Shown: positions 9,246-16,888, counted from the first letter of the stretch. The stretch is DNA of 46,784 nt from Nitrospirota bacterium (GCA_040752355.1 JBFMHE010000025.1:1-46784), one strand, 5' to 3'. Program-made: numbers and translations. The notes: a model not told the origin generated them from the sequence alone.

Positions 9246-10457
9246 CTACTTATCCAGAGATACTTTCTTGGTTACCGAATGAATAGGATATTTGTTGTCG
9301 GGGTTGACTGCCTCGTAGACGAGGTCTACGGTGACATCCGCAGCCTTTACTCCTTCCGGAAGATCGAACTCGACGGTCTCCACTTTGGTCTGAAGGGGCT
9401 GCAGGCTGGTGTCGCGCAGGTTCGCAACTTTCCACTGGGCGCCGTACTTCATCTTCATGTCGCGACAGTTCGTCGCCTGAGGATGGAAATGCCGTTCAAC
9501 CTTGCCGATCTCTTTGCCGTCCGACGACTTTGCGGTCACTACCATGACCACTCTGTTATGGGACGGTCAACCGTCGGGTATCCTGTGGCCCGCGGTCGTA
9601 TTGATCCTCGTGTTCACCACGATCTTGGGGAAGTACGTGTTTGCTTTCCTCAGCCACTCATACGCGTACGCCTGGACATCGAGATTGATGGCATTGGCCA
9701 GAAGCTGGGAAGTCTGTTTGTCGTCATTGAAATTCGGGGCGATAAGGTGATCCCCCTTTTGCATATGACACTCCTGGCACGTCTTTGTCCCGCCGTTGGA
9801 TACATAGTTGTGGAGATAGCTCCCGTAGAGGTTGGCGCACTGGAATGCCTGATCGAACTCGAGATTAGGACCGAGTCCGTGGCACTGACCGCAGTAGACC
9901 GAGTCGCTGAAGATAGCGCTCTTCTTGACCTTCGTGAATGTCTTGTCGGGATGGGACGCGATATCCCTTGTACTGTAAAGGACCCCCTTCTCCGGCTCGC
10001 CGAGCTCCCGCTTGTGAATAATCGCCTTGGTATTATGGCAGACGGTGCAGGTGATCTGGAGTTTCGCGACTTTGGCTGAATCCTTTGCGAGCAAGGCCTC
10101 GGTCAATTCGACCGCGACCGAGTCCTCGGCAGAGGTGATAGCTTGAGGAAGATGGCACTTGAAGCAGGGAAAATTCTTGATCGTCATCTTCTTCGGGTCA
10201 TCCTCAGAAAAAGCCGTGCTGCCTTTCTCCCCTTTTTTCAATGCAAGGGGCGTCAGCATCAATCCGCCTTTTACCCCCATAAGCGGTCTGGCGTGGTGCG
10301 ATTTCTCCCACTGAGCGTAGATTTCCGCATGGCACCCCTTACAGCCGGATGAGTCGTACATTTTGGCCAGCTCGTCGATGGTCTTCGCCTTCTCTGCGTT
10401 CGCTGTCAAAGGCAAAACGATCAAGAGAACAGCGAGCATCACTAATGCTACTCTCAT
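9246..10457 (-). CDS. Pentahaem c-type cytochrome with in-frame UGA (probable selenocysteine, codon 297)
   Basis: Exported electron-transfer protein. The signal peptide (about 1-21, LLIVLPLTANA) precedes five CXXCH haem sites at 39-43, 98-102, 137-141, 189-193 and 227-231. The frame reads TTAGHRIPDG, meets TGA at 9569-9567, and continues without another stop for 106 codons as PSHNRVVMVVTAKSSDGKEI to the terminal KKVSLDK. AGHRIPDG is the GHxxPxG landmark seen in multihaem cytochromes, and the downstream part reads as the beta-rich continuation of the same domain, so the TGA falls inside a domain. Directly after it lies a two-stage hairpin with SECIS geometry. The full product would be 403 residues. 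A strong AAGGAGGAGG site precedes the ATG. Alternatives are a nonsense mutation, or a 296-residue product plus a dead tail. Confidence 0.75.
9517..9566 (-). promoter_or_regulatory. SECIS-like hairpin directly after the in-frame UGA
   Basis: Immediately 3' of the UGA, CCGUCC (9566-9561) pairs with GGACGG (9522-9517). A symmetrical 9/9 internal loop follows. Then GUGGUCA (9551-9545) pairs with UGACCGC (9538-9532), seven pairs with one G-U, closing the hexaloop UGGUAG (9544-9539). The apical loop starts 22 nt after the UGA and has G as its second base. Known bacterial selenocysteine insertion elements have a stem starting just after UGA, a short apical loop with an early G, and similar spacing. 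Confidence 0.7.
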
Positions 10458-10711
10458 ACCTCCTCCTTTGGATACACCCTGGTTTCTACTGACCCCCTCC
10501 TGAAATCTCTCCCTCAGACCCTCCTTTCTTCCTCTTCTTTACGAGACTGAAGCAGAACGCGTCTCTTTATTGCGTGCTACTTACTTATAAGTTATACCAC
10601 AGGGAAGCGGCAACTTTAAAGGGGAAAGAGAGAATTATCAGGTCATCTGACAGCGCCAGGTTCAGCGGGCACCGGCAAACCGGCGCCGGAGGCGATAGGA
10701 GTGGCCGGGGA

Positions 10712-10735
10712 GGCGCTCAGACCGGTCCGAGCGCC
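10712..10735. terminator. Hairpin overlapping the 3' end of the ABC ATPase gene
   Basis: GGCGCTC at 10712-10718 is complementary to GAGCGCC at 10729-10735, with a 10-base loop. The structure overlaps the stop codon of the ATPase gene and lies upstream of the separately promoted cytochrome gene. No T run is evident, so the call is tentative. Confidence 0.35.
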
Positions 10736-11403
10736 CCGTTGCTCATACGGAGCTGCCGCCCTGCCAGGCGCGCGAGATCGGTATTATGGGTGATCATGAT
10801 GAAGGTGATGCCCCGCTCCTCGTTCATCGCCTTGAAGAACCTCACCATTTCGGCTTCCGTCGCCTCGTCCAGGTCACCCGTCGGCTCGTCGGCGAGGATG
10901 ATCTCGGGGTCGTTCATGAACGCCCGCGCTATGGCGACGCGCCGCTGCTGGCCGCCCGACAGCTGCGAGGGGTAAGCGTTTACCTTGTCGCCGAGCCCTA
11001 CCCTCTCCAGAAGCCCCACCGCTTTATCATGCGCCTGAGCGCCGGTCCCGCCGGGCATGAAGACGAGCGGCAGCAGGACGTTCTCACGGGCCGTCAGCAT
11101 CGGCAGGAGGCTCGCAAACTGGAACATGAACCCGACCTTCTCGCACCGGTATGCCGAAAGCTCATCGCTCGTAAAGCGATAGATATCCCTCCCCTCGAAA
11201 AGGACCCTGCCCGATGTGGGCGCTGTCATGCCGCCGATCATCGAGAGCAGTGTCGTCTTGCCGGAACCGGAATGGCCCACGACAGATACGAACTCTCCCT
11301 TGCCCACGGCGAGCGAGACCCCGCGCACCGCCGTGATGGCTTCGCGGTCGACCGGATAGGTCTTGGTCACGCTCTCGATGCTGAGCTGGTCCACGTCATT
11401 CAC
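10717..11403 (-). CDS. ABC transporter ATP-binding protein (MacB/LolD-like)
   Basis: ATPase subunit of 228 residues for an FtsX-type permease complex. Walker A is GHSGSGKTT, the Q-loop region is GFMFQFASLLPMLTARENV, the signature is LSGGQQRRVAIARAF and Walker B is ILADEPTGDLDE, with the switch His in MITHN. This arrangement belongs to the lipoprotein-release/macrolide-export/NosF-like groups. The frame starts at GTG 11403 and overlaps the 3' end of the permease gene by 8 bp, so the two subunits are translationally coupled. Substrate is unknown. A role with the upstream copper-handling genes is possible but is only a neighbourhood inference. Confidence 0.92.
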   Translation of the reverse strand: MNDVDQLSIESVTKTYPVDREAITAVRGVSLAVGKGEFVSVVGHSGSGKTTLLSMIGGMTAPTSGRVLFEGRDIYRFTSDELSAYRCEKVGFMFQFASLLPMLTARENVLLPLVFMPGGTGAQAHDKAVGLLERVGLGDKVNAYPSQLSGGQQRRVAIARAFMNDPEIILADEPTGDLDEATEAEMVRFFKAMNEERGITFIMITHNTDLARLAGRQLRMSNGALGPV

Positions 11404-12592
11404 CCTTCATCGCGGCGAGCGGCTCCATGCGCTTGAGCCGCTGCAGGGGCGCTACCGCACCGACGACGCAGACCCCTGTCCCGATCAGGAGTCCGAACAG
11501 GGCGATCGCCGCTCTCTCGAGGGAGCCGAGATCGGTCGTCACATGCTTCATGATCGAGAAGCCCTTCGCCAGCAGCATCGAGAGCGATGTCCCCGCCCCG
11601 ATCCCCGCTATACTGCCTATGCCTCCTATGATGAGTATCTCGATGAGGAAGAGCTTCACGACCTGGGACTCTCTCGCGCCTATGGCCCGCATGATGCCGA
11701 CCTCCCGGGCCCGCTCGTTGGCTACCGCCGAGAAGACCGCCCATGCCAGGAACACGGAGAGCACGGCAGCGAGCACTACCGTAACGGAGAAGACGCGGTT
11801 GATATCCGCCAGGGTGTCGAGCACACCCTTCCCGAGGTCCTTCCGGGCCACGGCGTCGACCTCGATGATCGAGTCCTCGATGAGGCCGGCCACCTTCCGG
11901 GGGTCCTGTCCCTTCTTCACTTTCGCGAAGACGATCGATATCTCTCCCGGCCTTATCTTCGCCTTGCCCTGCTTGAGGATGTCGTCGATGTTCGCTTGAT
12001 CGATGAAGATGGCGTAATCGAGCCCGGTCCCGGTCTTTTCGAGGACGCCGACCATTTTGAAGATGCTGCCGAAGAGGATGCTGTCGACCTCCATCGCGCC
12101 GATATCGATATTGAAGGCAGACTCGCTGCCGACGATCGCCTCGCCCTTCTGGAGGCGGCGTCCCAGTTTTTTGGGAAGCCAGGGATTGACGACGAAGTCC
12201 GTCTCCTGGTCGAAGGCGATGACTACCGCGTCCGGCACATCGCAGCAGACCCCGGCGATGGTGGTGAGATAGATCTGGGGCGAGACCGCGGCGATGCCGT
12301 CGATCTTTCGTATCCGCTCGATGACAGCGCGGTCCATGAGGAACGACTTCACCTCGTTTTCGAGCAGGAAGTCCTCTGCAGCGCCGCGCGAGCCGGTCGG
12401 CAGGATGAGCAGGTCCGCTCCGAGGCGTTCAGAGGCGAGCCGTATGCTCGAATCGACACGCCGGATGAACGAGAGGGCGAAGACGAGGAGTGCAACGAGC
12501 AGCCCGATCGCGACGATCAGGATCGTCGTCCGCAAGGGCTTCCTCTTCACATTCCTCGCGGCGACGGAAAGCAGGGTGAATTCCTGAGCCAT
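11396..12592 (-). CDS. ABC transporter permease, FtsX/MacB-type
   Basis: Inner-membrane permease of 398 residues. It has one N-terminal helix (about 17-40, TTILIVAIGLLVALLVFAL), a large extracytoplasmic domain (about 45-270), then three helices in the C-terminal FtsX domain. That domain contains the typical NERAREVGIMRAIGARESQVVKLFLIE segment (broken here: NERAREVGIMRAIGA, then RESQVVKLFL). It pairs with the overlapping ATPase. Upstream lies a perfect 19-bp hairpin, and a TATAAT only 8 bp from the ATG suggests its own, possibly leaderless, transcript. The extracytoplasmic domain gives no clue to the substrate. Confidence 0.9.
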   Translation of the reverse strand: MAQEFTLLSVAARNVKRKPLRTTILIVAIGLLVALLVFALSFIRRVDSSIRLASERLGADLLILPTGSRGAAEDFLLENEVKSFLMDRAVIERIRKIDGIAAVSPQIYLTTIAGVCCDVPDAVVIAFDQETDFVVNPWLPKKLGRRLQKGEAIVGSESAFNIDIGAMEVDSILFGSIFKMVGVLEKTGTGLDYAIFIDQANIDDILKQGKAKIRPGEISIVFAKVKKGQDPRKVAGLIEDSIIEVDAVARKDLGKGVLDTLADINRVFSVTVVLAAVLSVFLAWAVFSAVANERAREVGIMRAIGARESQVVKLFLIEILIIGGIGSIAGIGAGTSLSMLLAKGFSIMKHVTTDLGSLERAAIALFGLLIGTGVCVVGAVAPLQRLKRMEPLAAMKGE

Positions 12593-12600
12593 AGAGTCGT

Positions 12601-12606
12601 ATTATA
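12601..12606 (-). promoter_or_regulatory. TATAAT -10 element close to the permease start
   Basis: A perfect TATAAT on the minus strand ends 8 bases before the permease ATG (12592), so a transcript would start at or next to the start codon. No good -35 box is seen because that position falls in the terminator hairpin. No ribosome binding site precedes this ATG. Confidence 0.4.
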
Positions 12607-12616
12607 AAGGATTCGG

Positions 12617-12661
12617 CCTATTCTTTCTATGCGGCTCATCAGGCCGCATAGAAAGAATAGG
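12617..12661. terminator. Perfect 19-bp hairpin between haem protein and ABC permease genes
   Basis: Arms 12617-12635 and 12643-12661 are exactly complementary around a 7-base loop. On the minus strand the stem is followed after about seven bases by CCTTTATAAT. It probably ends the transcript of the propeller-like haem protein and separates it from the ABC genes. Confidence 0.75.
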
Positions 12662-12681
12662 GATAAGGAAAGGTACGGCGG

Positions 12682-13827
12682 CTACTTCCTGTAGTTGGCG
12701 TCCAGGCCGCAGAGGGTCGCCGGCTTGTCGCCGAGCCCCATCTCCTTGTGGCAGGCAAAGCAGACCGAAACCGACTTGCCCACGATCTTCTTCTCTCCTG
12801 CATCGTAAAGCATCACCACGCCGTCCATGATGGTCTTGCCGGGTATCGGCTTCCCCTCGACGTCGCAGGCTTCGGCCGTGCTCCTGACCGTCAGCACCGC
12901 GTATTTATCGTCGGGGGTCGGCATCGCGTCATGCACCTCGCCGCTGTTGGGGATCATCTTCTCGTCGACGAGCTTGAGCGTCTTTGCATCGAGCAGCCAT
13001 ACCCGGTCGCCTGCGGACTGGTAGAGATACTTATCGTCACTGGTGAAATACTGCCTGAAGGTGAGCGTCTTTTTCGGCTCTCCCGTGTGGGTCGCCCTGG
13101 CGAGCACCTTCCACGTGCCCTTCTCGAGCGCCGGGAGATCGACCATGACGAAGTCTACCTTGCCGTTCGGTTTCCCCTCGCTCTTCTGGTTGAGGACGAC
13201 GACGAACTTCTTCATGTCGTTCGAGTTGATGCCGTGTACGAAGAGGTAGGAGTCGGGGTCCTTGTAGCCGATATCGCTCACGAACATGCGGTGCTTGAGC
13301 TTCAGGTCCTTCTTGTCGAAAACATCCACATACCCCTCGGCGCCCATGAACACCGGCAGGAAGGAACTCTTGGTCTGTCCCGAAGCGCAGTAGAGCGGCA
13401 TCTTCTTTTCGCCGCCGGTCGCCCTCTTGTCGGGGTCCATGGCGACGTCCTTGATCACGGCGCCGGTCTTCAGGTCGGTCTTCCCGACATGCTGCTTGCC
13501 GTCGGGGTCGAGCTTGTAGGTGGACCAGAACATGACGTTCCGATCATTGACATCGATGCGCGCGTCATGTGTTGCATGGGTTGCCTTCGTGCCGATGTCG
13601 ATCTTGTCGAGGGCGGTGACCTTTATCGGGTCTTCAGCGTTATTGGGATCGATGGTAACATCGGCTTTGGCGAAATGACCGCCCATACCCGCTACATAAA
13701 TAACCGACGAATAGGTCTTCTTCGCCGCTGTCGCCACCGGCGTCTTCGCGTCGATAACGCTGAACGCGAGATACCCGGCAAACGCCATTACCATTACCCC
13801 CAGAACCGCCAGAAAACGTTTTTGCAT
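12682..13827 (-). CDS. Exported propeller-like protein with one C-terminal haem c site
   Basis: I do not recognise a named family with confidence. The 381-residue product has an N-terminal signal or anchor helix (about 4-26). A body of repeated beta-strand segments follows, with phrases such as RNVMFWSTYKLDPDGKQHVG, GEVHDAMPTPDDKYAVLTVR and SDDKYLYQSAGDRVWLLDA, typical of beta-propellers. One CXXCH (CFACH, 356-360) lies close to the end. Histidines recur at blade-start positions (HATHDAR, FVHGIN, EVHDAM), reminiscent of metal-binding propellers, but there is no CuA motif as in NosZ. It lies downstream of PCuAC and NosL genes, so it may receive copper. It has its own promoter and a strong terminator. 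Confidence 0.6.
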   Translation of the reverse strand: MQKRFLAVLGVMVMAFAGYLAFSVIDAKTPVATAAKKTYSSVIYVAGMGGHFAKADVTIDPNNAEDPIKVTALDKIDIGTKATHATHDARIDVNDRNVMFWSTYKLDPDGKQHVGKTDLKTGAVIKDVAMDPDKRATGGEKKMPLYCASGQTKSSFLPVFMGAEGYVDVFDKKDLKLKHRMFVSDIGYKDPDSYLFVHGINSNDMKKFVVVLNQKSEGKPNGKVDFVMVDLPALEKGTWKVLARATHTGEPKKTLTFRQYFTSDDKYLYQSAGDRVWLLDAKTLKLVDEKMIPNSGEVHDAMPTPDDKYAVLTVRSTAEACDVEGKPIPGKTIMDGVVMLYDAGEKKIVGKSVSVCFACHKEMGLGDKPATLCGLDANYRK

Positions 13828-13927
13828 TACTTCCTCCCCTTTGGAATTATTATTCGTTCACCCGGTCATCATGCAAGAGTGAAGGGTGGTGCTGCACTGT
13901 CTGCTGCAAAGATGCTCTGCGTTATTG

Positions 13928-13956
13928 ACATTAACTCACCTCTGGACTAAAGTCAA
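13928..13956 (-). promoter_or_regulatory. Sigma-70-type promoter of the propeller-like haem protein
   Basis: On the minus strand TTGACT (13956-13951), a 17-bp spacer, then TAATGT (13933-13928). It lies about 100 bp upstream of the ATG at 13827 and just beyond the stop of the PCuAC gene. The spacer region contains the small palindrome GACTTTAGTC, which could be an operator half; I see no clear named regulator site. Confidence 0.5.
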
Positions 13957-13977
13957 CCTGAAATTTTGGGTTTAGCT

Positions 13978-14502
13978 TTATTCCCTGGAACCGATACGGG
14001 ACTTTCCCGCCGAGAGCCTCACCGGCACCGTAAGGGGCCCCGTCTTCCGGAAAGACAAGGTGAGCATGAACTCGTGCCCGCTCTTCAGGTCTCTCGACAT
14101 CTTGAAGATCATGAGGTGGAGGCCCCCTGGCTTCAGCTCGACCGTCTCCCCTGCCGGGACCGGGATCTCCTCCCTCTTGACCATCTTCCCCTCCCTCGTA
14201 TCGTGCAGCTCCACGCGGGCGCCGGGGAAGTCCGCCTGCGCACCGAGGAGCATATCGTCGCCCTCACCCGAATTCCTGATCCTCATGAAGACAGAGCCGA
14301 CACCGAGGAAGACCGGCGAGAGGACCGCCTCCTGCGCCTCGATAGTTATCTGCGGAGCTCCCTGCTGGGAACCCCTTCCGCACCCTGCAAGAGCTGCAGC
14401 AGCGATGATCGCTGCCGTCGCAAAAAGGAAGCCCCCCCGGGCAAGGGCACGCCTTGCCGCGACCCGAAGCCCGGAGCGCGGGGTTCTCCCGGAGTCATGC
14501 AT
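13978..14502 (-). CDS. PCu(A)C-type periplasmic copper chaperone, lipoprotein
   Basis: Copper chaperones of this family hold Cu(I) in the periplasm and hand it to copper sites such as CuA. The chosen start MHDSGRTPRSGLRV gives 174 residues. A basic N-terminus and a hydrophobic stretch end in the lipobox LAGC, so the mature protein should be membrane-anchored. The cupredoxin-like body carries the family ligands: M in DDMLLGA, H in VELHDTREGKM, and GLHLMIFKM. The ATG lies 4 bp after the NosL stop with GAAAGGG upstream. An open frame reaches 38 codons further up but overlaps nosL and lacks family similarity. Confidence 0.85.
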   Translation of the reverse strand: MHDSGRTPRSGLRVAARRALARGGFLFATAAIIAAAALAGCGRGSQQGAPQITIEAQEAVLSPVFLGVGSVFMRIRNSGEGDDMLLGAQADFPGARVELHDTREGKMVKREEIPVPAGETVELKPGGLHLMIFKMSRDLKSGHEFMLTLSFRKTGPLTVPVRLSAGKSRIGSRE

Positions 14503-14506
14503 CGCG

Positions 14507-14965
14507 CTATTGCCCTTTCGGAAGAGAGAGCGTGCGGTAGGGGACCACGCTCCCCTTTCCCGTTTCGGCGACAAAGCGTTCGGCGCTCTGTCTGTCCTTG
14601 AATGCGACAATGCCATATCCCATCGGGGTCTTTACCCCGGAATCGACGACGAAAGAGGCGGCCTCGATAGCGACCGGCTCCCCGGTGGAGAAGTCGAACA
14701 CCTCCGCATTGGTGTTGAACTGGAGCTCCTTGGTGGCGCACTGCTCCGCCCTCCAGAGGAGAGCGCAGCCGATATCGTCGAAAGCGACCTTATCCGTACT
14801 CTTGGTGTCGACCACCGAGAACCGCTTGTTCTGCCCCTCGATCGACATATTGCATGCCGTACAGACCGCCGGGGATGCCGGCTCGGCCCCTGCCGGGACA
14901 GGAATAGCGGAAATGCATGACAGGATCATAACGAGAAACAGCCAGACCTTGCGATGTGCCTTCAT
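14507..14965 (-). CDS. nosL: NosL-family copper-binding protein
   Basis: NosL proteins are periplasmic Cu(I)-binding proteins that help deliver copper to nitrous oxide reductase, though the family also occurs elsewhere. The 152-residue product has a signal peptide ending near PAGA. It has the VCTACNMSI metal-binding motif (about 34-42), the conserved FDDIGCALLW, and MGYGIVAF near residue 115. It is the first gene of a pair with the PCuAC chaperone. No nosZ, nosR or nosD is visible in the window, so its target may be the downstream haem-bearing propeller or a protein elsewhere. Confidence 0.85.
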   Translation of the reverse strand: MKAHRKVWLFLVMILSCISAIPVPAGAEPASPAVCTACNMSIEGQNKRFSVVDTKSTDKVAFDDIGCALLWRAEQCATKELQFNTNAEVFDFSTGEPVAIEAASFVVDSGVKTPMGYGIVAFKDRQSAERFVAETGKGSVVPYRTLSLPKGQ

Positions 14966-15006
14966 AAGCGCCTCCCCTTACCATTTATATATAAAGCGCG
15001 TGCTGT

Positions 15007-15441
15007 TTATTCTAAACGTCCTGTCTTCGCGAGCACAAGCCGGAGCCTGAAGCCGGGGTCGGCATGCGCATCGCGCCTCTTGATCAGGAGCCACTCCTTC
15101 TCTTTCCCCCTCATCCTGGTGAGGACAAAGCCTCCCTTCAGCTTCTCCCCTTCGAGCTGAAACTCGATCACGCCTTCGGCAATGCTCCCCTTCCGCAGCG
15201 CACAAGAGCCCCGGTCCCAGAGAGCGACAGCGCCCGCGCCGTAACTGCCTTCGGGGAGCGTCCCCTCGAACGAGCCGTACTCGAGCGGATGGTCCTCGAC
15301 CATGACAGCGAGCCGCTTGTCGGCAGGATTCATCGAGGGACCTTTCGGAACCGCCCATGACTTGAGCACTCCCTCCATCTCGAGCCTGAAGTCGAAATGG
15401 AGATGGCGCGCGTGGTGCTCGTGGACAACAAAGCAGGGCAT
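15007..15441 (-). CDS. Stand-alone LigD-type 3'-phosphoesterase domain protein
   Basis: The 144-residue product matches the phosphoesterase module that in LigD trims 3'-phosphates and ribonucleotides at double-strand-break ends. Landmarks in order are [20 protein letters not shown] (about 5-24), [33 protein letters not shown] and [11 protein letters not shown]. The active-site His, Asp and Arg of the first block are all present. Here it is neither fused to a ligase nor next to ku. It could act with Ku/LigD elsewhere or independently. The gene is minus-strand, 41 bp upstream of nosL, and may be the head of that transcript. Confidence 0.9.
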   Translation of the reverse strand: MPCFVVHEHHARHLHFDFRLEMEGVLKSWAVPKGPSMNPADKRLAVMVEDHPLEYGSFEGTLPEGSYGAGAVALWDRGSCALRKGSIAEGVIEFQLEGEKLKGGFVLTRMRGKEKEWLLIKRRDAHADPGFRLRLVLAKTGRLE

Positions 15442-15571
15442 ACCATCAGCATACCGGAATCAGGAGCGGATTACAATTATTATAAGGTCGAGATGTAGGT
15501 TATCGTCGAGGGAGGGTATGGTATGCGAGCGGTATGGTGAGCGTGCGATAGTTTAATTGTTTAGAAATCCC

Positions 15572-15599
15572 TTGACAATTGATCGTATAATCGTATATA
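15572..15599 (+). promoter_or_regulatory. Promoter of the arsR-like gene
   Basis: TTGACA at 15572-15577 is followed after 16 bp by TATATA at 15594-15599. The transcript would start within a few bases of the ATG codons at 15603 and 15609, and no ribosome binding site is visible, so the mRNA may be leaderless. The AT-rich repeated CGTATA units at 15584-15598 overlap the -10 and could be the autorepressor's operator. Confidence 0.6.
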
Positions 15600-15602
15600 A
15601 AT

Positions 15603-16004
15603 ATGTTTATGAAAGAAATGCTCACCCTCTTCAAGCTCGTCTCCGACGAATCGCGGCTGCGGATCATCCTGCTGCTCGAAGAGAAGGAGCTCTGCGTCTG
15701 CCAGATCATGGGGGTGCTGAACATGTCGCAGCCGCTCGTCTCCCGCAATCTCTCCCTCCTCTCGAGGGCGGGATTCCTCGAGGACCGGAGAGAGGGAAAG
15801 CTCATGTTTTACCGTATCAGGAAGGATGTCCCCCCGCGGCAGGCAGCGCTGCTGTCGATGATGCGGAAGTTCCTGAAAGATGATACGATTGCCGTAAAGG
15901 ATATGGTTTCGCTCCGAGAGTGCGAAGAGTTCCAGAAAAAGACGGGCAAGTGCGACATGGAAACGTTCCTTTCCTATATGAGAACGAATGGTAAGAGTCA
16001 CTAA
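15603..16004 (+). CDS. ArsR/SmtB-family metalloregulator
   Basis: Small winged-helix repressor of 133 residues that typically releases DNA on binding arsenite/antimonite or a soft metal. Recognition region: SQPLVSRNLSLLSRAGFLEDRR. The metal motif ELCVCQI places Cys31 and Cys33 in helix alpha3, as in arsenic-responsive ArsR proteins. Another Cys pair lies later (RECEEF and KTGKCDM). ATG codons at 15603 and 15609 are equally possible. It stands directly upstream of the inverted-repeat element and the efflux operon, which it may control; the effector cannot be read. Confidence 0.88.
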   Translation: MFMKEMLTLFKLVSDESRLRIILLLEEKELCVCQIMGVLNMSQPLVSRNLSLLSRAGFLEDRREGKLMFYRIRKDVPPRQAALLSMMRKFLKDDTIAVKDMVSLRECEEFQKKTGKCDMETFLSYMRTNGKSH

Positions 16005-16020
16005 CGAAATGAAGGGGCTT

Positions 16021-16160
16021 GGAGTCGGGCGAGGCATAGTACATGAGCGGCTTGGGCAGCCTAGGCGAAACCAGGGATGGTGAAGCGGGATGCCCCGCCT
16101 CGGAGGACGGCCTGGATGCCGTCCGAGAATGAGCGAATGTACTATGCCTTGTCCGACTCC
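16021..16160. repeat. 140-bp inverted-repeat element with nested hairpins
   Basis: The outer arms 16021-16044 and 16137-16160 are near-perfect complements (one G-T type mismatch). Inside are two further hairpins: GCGGG-ATGC-CCCGC at 16085-16098 and GGACGGC/GCCGTCC at about 16105-16123, flanked by CTC/GAG. The element has no coding frame and lies between arsR and the efflux genes. It may be a miniature transposable or REP-like element, or a structured leader RNA of the operon. Confidence 0.75.
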
Positions 16161-16204
16161 CCCTACACACTAAATCAACCACTCTAAATAACAAGGAGGA
16201 CAGG

Positions 16205-16888
16205 GTGCTTAACGCAGTGAAAGAGAAGCGGAGCAGGCTCCAGATGATTACCTGGTATGGATTGCCGTTAGTGGTCGTGGGCGGGTGGTTTTTCCCGAAG
16301 CTGGGGTTCTTCCTCCTGGCCTGCATGGTCGGCGCGGTGGGCCTCGCCTTTTCCAAAGGCCGGTCGTGGTGCGACTGGATGTGCCCGCGGGGGAGCTTCT
16401 ACGATCTCTTCCTCGGGAAGATCAGCGCCAAGAGGGAGATACCCGCGTTCTTCAGGAGGAAGGGCTTTCGCGTCTTCATGCTCGTCGTGCTCCTGAGCGT
16501 ACTCGGAACGCAGATATATCTTTCCTGGGGCGATATCGACGCTATAGGTCGTGCGATGGTGACACTGCTCACCGTAACGACGCTGGTTGGAGCTGTCCTG
16601 GGAGTCGTGTACCACCAGCGCATCTGGTGCCACTTCTGTCCCATGGGCACGCTCGGGAACTTCATCGCCGAAGGGAAGCGTCCGCTCACGATCAGCTCTG
16701 CCTGCACCTCCTGCGCAGCCTGCGCAAAGGTCTGCCCGATGCAGCTGAAGCCGTACCAGTACAGGGGGAATGAGGTGATGGGCGACAACGACTGTATCAA
16801 GTGCTCGACCTGCGTCGCCGCCTGCCCCAAGAAGGCGCTGCTCTTCGCCCCTGCGAACGGAGAGCCGGAATACAAAAAAGCAGCCTGA
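16205..16888 (+). CDS. Membrane 4Fe-4S protein, NapH/NosR/CcoG-like
   Basis: Predicted inner-membrane electron-transfer protein of 227 residues. Four hydrophobic segments lie at about 15-32, 34-48, 90-105 and 115-135. Paired cytoplasmic-type motifs CDWMCP (about 59) and CHFCP (about 142) occur, then a soluble domain with two 4Fe-4S sites, CTSCAACAKVCP and CIKCSTCVAACP. This layout is shared by NapH and related quinol-linked ferredoxins. Translation starts at GTG 16205, six bases after AAGGAGG. It heads the efflux operon, 31 bp before tolC. Why an electron-transfer protein accompanies an RND pump is unclear; it may supply reducing power for a metal(loid). Confidence 0.85.
   Translation: MLNAVKEKRSRLQMITWYGLPLVVVGGWFFPKLGFFLLACMVGAVGLAFSKGRSWCDWMCPRGSFYDLFLGKISAKREIPAFFRRKGFRVFMLVVLLSVLGTQIYLSWGDIDAIGRAMVTLLTVTTLVGAVLGVVYHQRIWCHFCPMGTLGNFIAEGKRPLTISSACTSCAACAKVCPMQLKPYQYRGNEVMGDNDCIKCSTCVAACPKKALLFAPANGEPEYKKAA

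Noticed and set aside
9246-9551. Treating the 3' part of the cytochrome as a separate 101-residue gene
   Set aside because: Its internal ATG has no ribosome binding site, it has no signal peptide of its own, and it starts in the middle of a beta-strand. One frame interrupted by UGA explains it better.
9567-9569. Simple frameshift or pseudogene explanation for the cytochrome UGA
   Set aside because: No frame change occurs, the downstream 106 codons are intact, and a SECIS-like structure begins at the next base. A point sequencing error remains possible and is listed as a refuting test.
12682-13827. Calling the propeller-like gene nitrous oxide reductase (nosZ)
   Set aside because: It is about 250 residues shorter than NosZ and lacks the CuA cysteines; it carries a haem c site instead.
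15572-15591. TTGACA with TATAAT at 15586 as the arsR promoter
   Set aside because: The spacer would be only 8 bp; TATATA at 15594 gives 16 bp and is preferred.
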